A stretch of 5,854 nt of DNA from an uncultured bacterium (lineage in GTDB: Bacteria > Armatimonadota > Zipacnadia > Zipacnadales > Zipacnadaceae), in assembly GCA_937928475.1 (NCBI GenBank), contig CALFVE010000344.1, positions 1-5,854 of the forward strand. The letters run 5' to 3'. Of the stretch, positions 1 to 3,390 are shown piece by piece. Both the position numbers and the translations under genes were made by a program. Within the stretch, counting starts at the first letter, position 1. Every line of letters begins with the position of its first letter. A model generated the notes under the pieces. The model was given only the letters and a program-made list of their open reading frames with translations, ran no database searches and was not told the DNA's origin.

Positions 1-300
1 ATTGGTTCGGGGTTTGGCTTCACCGTGCTGGCCTTCGCCTCGCTGACCGTCCTGCGGCTGCCGACGCTGCTGGTGTACGGGTTTGTGCGCGGCCTGGGGG
101 CCTTGCCCCACTACATGCTGCTGGAGATCTCGGGCGCCTTGCTGGGACGTTATTACTACCAGCGCAAGTACGGAGCCACCAACTTCTTGCGGATGGCGCC
201 CACCATTCTGGCCGGGTACTACACCGGCGTGGGCCTGGTGAGCATGGCCACCATCGGCATGAATCTCATCAAGGCCTCCATATCGAGTCTGCCCTTCTGA
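1..300 (+). CDS. C-terminal part of a polytopic membrane protein, possibly a DUF6785/OPT-like transporter (partial, 5' end outside window)
   Basis: Frame 1 is open from the first base to the TGA at 298-300, giving 99 residues. An internal GTG at 25 is not a credible start because the frame continues upstream with membrane-like sequence (IGSGFGFTV). Hydrophobic stretches lie at about residues 9-31, 36-50 and 66-95. They are separated by a basic, tyrosine-rich loop (GRYYYQRKYG, about residues 49-58), as expected for the last helices of a multi-pass inner-membrane protein. The pattern PHYMLLEISGALLGRYYYQR followed by a glycine-rich final helix resembles, from memory, the C-terminus of large uncharacterised peptide-transporter-like proteins (DUF6785/DUF6784) of Planctomycetota and Armatimonadota. 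I cannot confirm that family from 99 residues. It ends 185 bases before the ABC permease, so co-transcription is possible but not shown. Coding and membrane location are confident; the family name is not. Confidence 0.75.
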   Translation: MGSGFGFTVLAFASLTVLRLPTLLVYGFVRGLGALPHYMLLEISGALLGRYYYQRKYGATNFLRMAPTILAGYYTGVGLVSMATIGMNLIKASISSLPF

Positions 301-485
301 GGGCGTCTCCCTTGGAGAGGCCGGCCGAAGGCTGAGGTGCACCTGCGCTGGAAAGTGGCCCGGACACGACGCTCGGCCGAGTGTGCACGGTCTTGCGCCC
401 CGCGCCTGCGTCGCGCGACGTTCGGTCGGCCCCTGCGGACGGCGCCGGATATTCACAGGGGCCCGCGTAGCGCCTCGAGAAACAT
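301..485. other. Noncoding spacer rich in short palindromes
   Basis: These 185 bases lie between the membrane-protein stop and the permease start. No credible coding frame is seen; the frames that cross it are short, arginine-rich GC shadows. Perfect self-complementary sites occur at 319-326 (GGCCGGCC), 335-344 (AGGTGCACCT), 372-381 (CTCGGCCGAG) and 409-420 (CGTCGCGCGACG), followed by an inverted repeat at 428-463. A small 5-bp hairpin (TCTCC/GGAGA, 306-318) follows the upstream stop but has no T tract, so it is not called a terminator. No sigma-70-like promoter with acceptable spacing was found. The region probably carries the operon's control sequences, which is inference from position. Confidence 0.5.
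428..463. repeat. 8-bp perfect inverted repeat upstream of the ABC operon
   Basis: GGCCCCTG at 428-435 is exactly complementary to CAGGGGCC at 456-463, with a 20-base loop. The right arm ends 22 bases before the permease ATG, so it would lie in the mRNA leader or near the promoter. It could be an operator half-site pair or an mRNA hairpin. In DNA this GC-rich, a chance origin is not excluded. Confidence 0.4.
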
Positions 486-1526
486 ATGGAAGCGATCAGA
501 GAACAAGTCAGGCTGCCCTTCTCCGTTGCCTTCGAAGTGGTAATGCAAGGCATCCGCATCCGCTTCGGGCGGTCGCTGGTGACCGCGACCGGCGTAGTGC
601 TGGGCGTTGCCTTCCTCATGTCTATTCTTAGCGGCCAAGTGATCCGGCAAGGCGTCAGCCACGAGGCCCAACTACGCACCGAGACCAAGCGGATGTTCAG
701 TTTCCTCACCGCTGAGATGGGGCCGCCCAAGGATCAGGTCATCGGCGTCCTCCAGGTTGGCCCTCTGAACGAGGCGGAGGTACGCCTCATCCGGACCCTG
801 AAGGAGCGCGGAGCGAAGGCGATCAACTGGGCCCAGCTGACCGGTCAGGGGGCTGCGCCTCCCGAGGTGGCCCGCCTGGTCACCGGGACTTCGGTGGAGG
901 AGGTGGCCGCCGAGGCAAGTAGCCTGCTGATCATGGGGCAGGGGAGCCTGCCTCAGTTGGACTGGGCCACACTGCTGGCGAGTTCCGCGCAGGCCACGGT
1001 GGGAGCCACTCAGAAGCAGGAGGTAGCGGAGGTGGCCCCTGGGGTGCCGCTGGTGAGTCTGGCCCGAGAACTGAAGCCCGAGGAGATCGAGGCCCAGGCG
1101 CTGGAGCAGAAGCGCAGCGCCTTTCGCAACCTCTGGATGACCATCATCTCCCTGGTGGTCACCTTCATCTGTATCAGCAACTCGCTTTTGATGTCGGTTA
1201 CCGAGCGCTTCAAGGAGATCGGCACCATGAAGTGCCTGGGAGCGCTGTCGTCGTTCGTCCGCCGGCTCTTCCTTATCGAGTCCAGCCTGATCGGGCTAGT
1301 CGGGGCCGTGGCGGGAGCGCTGGTGGGTCTAGTCTTTGCGATCATCGGCTACGGGCTGACCTTCGGCTTCCCCTTGGTGCTGTCTTCGCTGCAGTGGGGG
1401 GCGATCGCGTTCTACTTCGTGCCCTGTCTGGCCGCGGGGGTGGGGTTGTCGGTGATGGCGGCTCTTTATCCCGCCAGTTTCGCCGCGCGCATGGTGCCGG
1501 GCACGGCCCTGCGCACGAACATCTAG
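486..1526 (+). CDS. ABC transporter permease, FtsX/MacB type
   Basis: This 346-residue inner-membrane permease is the membrane half of a MacB/LolCDE-type ABC system, which typically couples cytoplasmic ATP hydrolysis to movements of an extracytoplasmic domain. The N-terminus (LPFSVAFEVVMQGIRIRFGR, residues 10-29) is the usual amphipathic helix. TM1 covers about 31-50. A soluble domain spans about 51-213, followed by TM2 (215-236), TM3 (about 262-290) and TM4 (about 305-332). The FtsX-family coupling region reads SVTERFKEIGTMKCLGA (237-253), and the C-terminus has the typical P-A-x-x-A-A-R-x-x-P-x-x-A-L-R pattern (329-343). The protein is short for the family because the extracytoplasmic domain has only about 160 residues and does not look like a standard MacB core. 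The ATG at 486 is preferred over Met20 (543) because residues 10-29 belong to the conserved N-terminal helix. Its ribosome site is weak (GAGA at 477-480). It lies 7 bases before the first ATPase, with which it surely forms an operon. Substrate unknown. Confidence 0.9.
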   Translation: MEAIREQVRLPFSVAFEVVMQGIRIRFGRSLVTATGVVLGVAFLMSILSGQVIRQGVSHEAQLRTETKRMFSFLTAEMGPPKDQVIGVLQVGPLNEAEVRLIRTLKERGAKAINWAQLTGQGAAPPEVARLVTGTSVEEVAAEASSLLIMGQGSLPQLDWATLLASSAQATVGATQKQEVAEVAPGVPLVSLARELKPEEIEAQALEQKRSAFRNLWMTIISLVVTFICISNSLLMSVTERFKEIGTMKCLGALSSFVRRLFLIESSLIGLVGAVAGALVGLVFAIIGYGLTFGFPLVLSSLQWGAIAFYFVPCLAAGVGLSVMAALYPASFAARMVPGTALRTNI

Positions 1527-1533
1527 TGATCTC

Positions 1534-2310
1534 ATGGCCATTGATACTGTCAAACTGGAGGCCCTGTTTCGGAAGGTAGAAGAGCAGCAGGCTCCCTGCA
1601 TCATCCGCGCGGTAGAGGTGGAGAAAGTCTACCGCATGGGCAACGAAGAGGTGCGGGCGCTGCAGGGCGCCAGCGTGGACATCTACAAGGGCGAGTACCT
1701 GTCCATCATGGGCCCCTCGGGGTCGGGTAAGACCACCCTCTTCAACATGATCGGGGGCCTGGGCAAGCCGACCTCGGGCAAGGTTTACATTGACCAGGTG
1801 GACATTGCGCAGCTCGACTACAACGAACTAGCCTGGCTGCGCTGCCGCAAGGTCGGCTACATCTTCCAGACCTACAACCTGATTCAGGTGATGACTTGTT
1901 TGGAGAATGTGACGCTGCCCATGGCTTTCGCCGGGATGGACGCGGAGGACGCGCGGGACAAAGGCATCGCGATTCTGCAAATGGTCGGTTTAGGGGATCG
2001 TATCCTGCATAAACCCGGAGAACTGAGCGGCGGCCAGCAGCAGCGCTGTGCGATCGCCCGCGCTCTGGCCAACAGCCCCGACATCATCCTGGCCGACGAG
2101 CCGACGGCGAACCTAGACACCCACACCGGCGAGGAGATTATCGAGTTGCTAAGCCGGCTCAAGGAAGAACTGGGGGTAACCATCGTCTCGGCCACCCATG
2201 ACCTGAAGATGCTCAAGCGCTCCGACCGCATCCTGTGGATCGAGGACGGGCGGATCGTGCGCATGGCGCATCCCAGTGAAATTGACTTCTCGGTGGGGGA
2301 CTTTGACTAG
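1534..2310 (+). CDS. ABC transporter ATP-binding protein, MacB/LolD class (first of two)
   Basis: This 258-residue cytoplasmic ATPase should power the adjacent permease. All nucleotide-binding elements are intact: Walker A GPSGSGKTT (60-68), Q-loop glutamine 112 in IFQTYN, signature LSGGQQQR (164-171), Walker B IILADE with catalytic Glu189, D-loop ANLD (192-195), and H-loop His222 (ATHD). The sequence between Walker A and the Q-loop and the LPMAFAG segment after it are typical of the MacB/LolD/FtsE class. An N-terminal extension of about 22 residues (rich in K, E, Q; probably helical) precedes the usual start of the fold at IIRAVEVEKVYRMG. The ATG at 1534 follows the permease stop by 7 bases and has no recognisable Shine-Dalgarno sequence. 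No better in-frame start exists between the stop and the fold, so translation is probably coupled to the permease. By eye about half its residues match the second ATPase. Confidence 0.95.
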   Translation: MAIDTVKLEALFRKVEEQQAPCIIRAVEVEKVYRMGNEEVRALQGASVDIYKGEYLSIMGPSGSGKTTLFNMIGGLGKPTSGKVYIDQVDIAQLDYNELAWLRCRKVGYIFQTYNLIQVMTCLENVTLPMAFAGMDAEDARDKGIAILQMVGLGDRILHKPGELSGGQQQRCAIARALANSPDIILADEPTANLDTHTGEEIIELLSRLKEELGVTIVSATHDLKMLKRSDRILWIEDGRIVRMAHPSEIDFSVGDFD

Positions 2311-2357
2311 AGTGGAAAACCGAAAGGGGCAAGCGGGAAGGGGAAAAGAGGAGCGAG
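2311..2357 (+). other. Purine-rich intergenic tract
   Basis: After the first ATPase stop, the plus strand is almost entirely A and G: in 2311-2353 only five pyrimidines occur, with runs such as AAAGGGG and GGAAGGGGAAAAGAGGAG. Its composition differs sharply from the coding sequence on both sides. A strong Shine-Dalgarno-like GAGGAG sits at 2348-2353, but it is about 35 bases from the next start, too far for normal use. It could be an unstructured leader, a protein- or ribosome-loading site, or part of a dispersed intergenic repeat. Nothing in the window decides this. Confidence 0.45.
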
Positions 2358-2359
2358 GC

Positions 2360-2374
2360 TGGGGCGGAGCCCCA
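2360..2374 (+). promoter_or_regulatory. GC-rich hairpin between the two ATPase genes
   Basis: TGGGGC (2360-2365) and GCCCCA (2369-2374) form a perfect 6-bp stem closed by the triloop GGA. The stem ends 14 bases before the second ATPase ATG (2389). No T tract follows, so it is not a canonical intrinsic terminator. A hairpin at this position inside an operon could act as a processing or stability element that sets the ratio of the two ATPases, or belong to a dispersed intergenic repeat. A weak ribosome site, GAGAGA (2378-2383), lies between stem and start. Confidence 0.5.
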
Positions 2375-2388
2375 AATGAGAGATAGCC

Positions 2389-3123
2389 ATGCCGGCGACT
2401 GACGAGGTGATAATCCGGGCCGAGAATGTCCGCAAGCGCTACGTGATCGGCGGGGAGGAAGTGTGGGCGCTGCAGGGCATAACGCTGGACATCTACCGGG
2501 GGGAGTTCGTGGCCATCATGGGGTCCTCCGGCTCCGGCAAGTCCACTCTGTTCAACCAGATCGGGGCCTTGGACCACCCGACCGAAGGGCGGGTCTTCTT
2601 TGAGGGCCAGTCCATCTTCGATCTGAGCGAGAGCCGGCAGGCCTGGTTCCGGTGCAACAAGATCGGCTACATCTTCCAGACCTTCAATCTGATCCCGGTG
2701 ATGAGCGCCCTGCAGAATGTGATGCTGCCGATGATCTTCCAGGGGGCCAGCAAGCAAGAGGCGCAAGAGCGAGCCACGCGCATTCTCGACCGGGTCGGCC
2801 TGGGGCATCGCCTGCACCACAAGCCCTTCGAACTCTCCGGGGGCCAGCAGCAGCGAGTGGCAGTGGCGCGGGCCCTGGCCAATACGCCCACCGTGATCCT
2901 GGCGGACGAGCCGACCGGCAATCTGGATACCAAGACCGGCCGGGAGATCATCGAACTGCTCAAAGAACTCAACGCGGAAGAGGGAGTGACGGTGATCACC
3001 GCTACTCACGACATCCGCATGATCACCTCCTCGGATCGGGTGTGCTGGATCCGCGACGGCAAACTAGAGCGCATTTCCACCCAGGCGGAGTACGCCGCGA
3101 CCGAAGTAACCCGGCGCGAGTAG
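2389..3123 (+). CDS. ABC transporter ATP-binding protein, MacB/LolD class (second of two)
   Basis: This 244-residue cytoplasmic ATPase is paralogous to the upstream one. Motifs are complete: Walker [10 protein letters not shown] (45-53), Q-loop Gln97 in IFQTFN, signature LSGGQQQR (149-156), Walker B VILADE with catalytic Glu174, D-loop GNLD (177-180), and H-loop His207 in ATHD. Unlike the first ATPase it begins almost directly with the fold ([19 protein letters not shown]) and ends in a short charged tail. Neither paralogue is catalytically degenerate, so a heterodimer would have two active sites. The ATG at 2389 is the natural start: it gives the standard MacB/LolD N-terminus and has a weak GAGAGA 5 bases upstream. 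The 78-base gap from the first ATPase, with a hairpin, leaves room for separate control, but same-strand order suggests one transcript. It is the last gene of the cluster; the next gene is convergent. Confidence 0.95.
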   Translation: MPATDEVIIRAENVRKRYVIGGEEVWALQGITLDIYRGEFVAIMGSSGSGKSTLFNQIGALDHPTEGRVFFEGQSIFDLSESRQAWFRCNKIGYIFQTFNLIPVMSALQNVMLPMIFQGASKQEAQERATRILDRVGLGHRLHHKPFELSGGQQQRVAVARALANTPTVILADEPTGNLDTKTGREIIELLKELNAEEGVTVITATHDIRMITSSDRVCWIRDGKLERISTQAEYAATEVTRRE

Positions 3124-3219
3124 CCCTGCAGGCGTCGAAAGAACAGTGCGCCTAGTCCGCGGTTTCGTGCTTCCGCCGCCTTATCGGCCCGTTCCAGGGG
3201 CAAAACCAGCGCAAAGCGG

Positions 3220-3246
3220 AAAACGGGGGCCCTGTCGGTGCCCCGT
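3220..3246 (-). terminator. Possible intrinsic terminator for the minus-strand gene
   Basis: Read on the minus strand, ACGGGGC (3246-3240) pairs with GCCCCCGT (3230-3223), leaving one bulged C and a 9-base loop. A short TTTT (3223-3220) follows at the stem base. It lies about 145 bases past the stop of the convergent gene. The T tract is short and the distance long, so the call is moderate. On the plus strand the same stem has no following T run. Confidence 0.4.
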
Positions 3247-3254
3247 GACCCATT

Positions 3255-3349
3255 CGTGCGGAGGTTTCCGGGCGCAGCAATGCATGTTACGCGGCGCCGG
3301 TAGGCACGGGTGGCGGCGGCCCGGGACATGAGCGCCCGGCCTCCGCGTG
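3255..3349. repeat. Long bulged inverted repeat (structured intergenic element)
   Basis: GCGGAGG (3258-3264) and CCGGGCGC (3268-3275) pair with CCTCCGC (3340-3346) and GCGCCCGG (3332-3339). This makes 15 Watson-Crick pairs interrupted only by a 3-base TTT bulge (3265-3267). Two wobble pairs and a C-G pair extend the stem outward to 3255 and 3349. Inside the loop, CATGT (3283-3287) pairs with ACATG (3326-3330), and CGGG (3307-3310) with CCCG (3320-3323), giving a nested structure of about 95 bases. It may be a bidirectional transcription barrier, a 3'-end stabiliser, a structured RNA or a small repeat element; the sequence alone does not decide. Confidence 0.6.
3292..3305. repeat. 14-bp direct repeat, copy 1
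   Basis: CGGCGCCGGTAGGC here is identical to 3398-3411, 106 bases away. This copy lies in the loop of the long inverted repeat. Its core CGGCGCCG is itself palindromic. Confidence 0.55.
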
Positions 3350-3390
3350 CGTAGCATCTGTCCTGCCCGTACCCAGCGGAAACCGTCGGG

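Larger units (their letters stand above)
3124..3390. other. Convergent intergenic region with extensive secondary-structure potential
   Basis: These 267 bases lie between the 3' ends of the plus-strand ABC operon and the minus-strand beta-sandwich gene. No credible protein is encoded: the frames through it are low-complexity, rich in Arg, Pro and Gly, and lack recognisable motifs. It contains two structured elements (3220-3246 and 3255-3349) and one copy of a 14-bp repeat shared with the end of the minus-strand gene. A short GCCCG/CGGGC inverted repeat (3365-3369 and 3387-3391) abuts that gene's stop codon. No clear intrinsic terminator with a T tract was found for the plus-strand operon. Confidence 0.6.

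Noticed and set aside
306..326. Terminator after the first membrane-protein gene (TCTCC/GGAGA hairpin plus GGCCGGCC)
   Set aside because: The stem has only 5 bp and no T tract follows.
421..455. Sigma-70 promoter before the permease (TTCGGT as -35, GATATT or TATTCA as -10)
   Set aside because: The spacer would be 21-23 bases and the hexamers match poorly.
2376..2402. Eight-codon mini-frame overlapping the second ATPase start (ATG at 2376, TGA at 2400)
   Set aside because: Too short to support from sequence alone. It has no ribosome site of its own, and leader-peptide features such as runs of one amino-acid codon are absent.
2149..3009. 286-residue open frame on the minus strand over the second ATPase
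   Set aside because: It is antisense to a gene with complete ABC motifs and has no motif of its own.
3130..3153. Plus-strand operon terminator (AGGCG/CGCCT)
   Set aside because: Five pairs with a 14-base loop and no T tract is too weak to call.
3006..3329. 107-residue minus-strand frame entering the convergent spacer
   Set aside because: It overlaps the end of the second ATPase antisense and lacks any domain signature. The only point of note is AYRRR, which comes from the 14-bp repeat.
3146..3331. Possible small plus-strand gene (61 residues, GTG start) in the convergent spacer
   Set aside because: It is rich in Arg, Pro and Gly, has no ribosome site, and runs through the inverted repeat, whose structure explains the sequence better.
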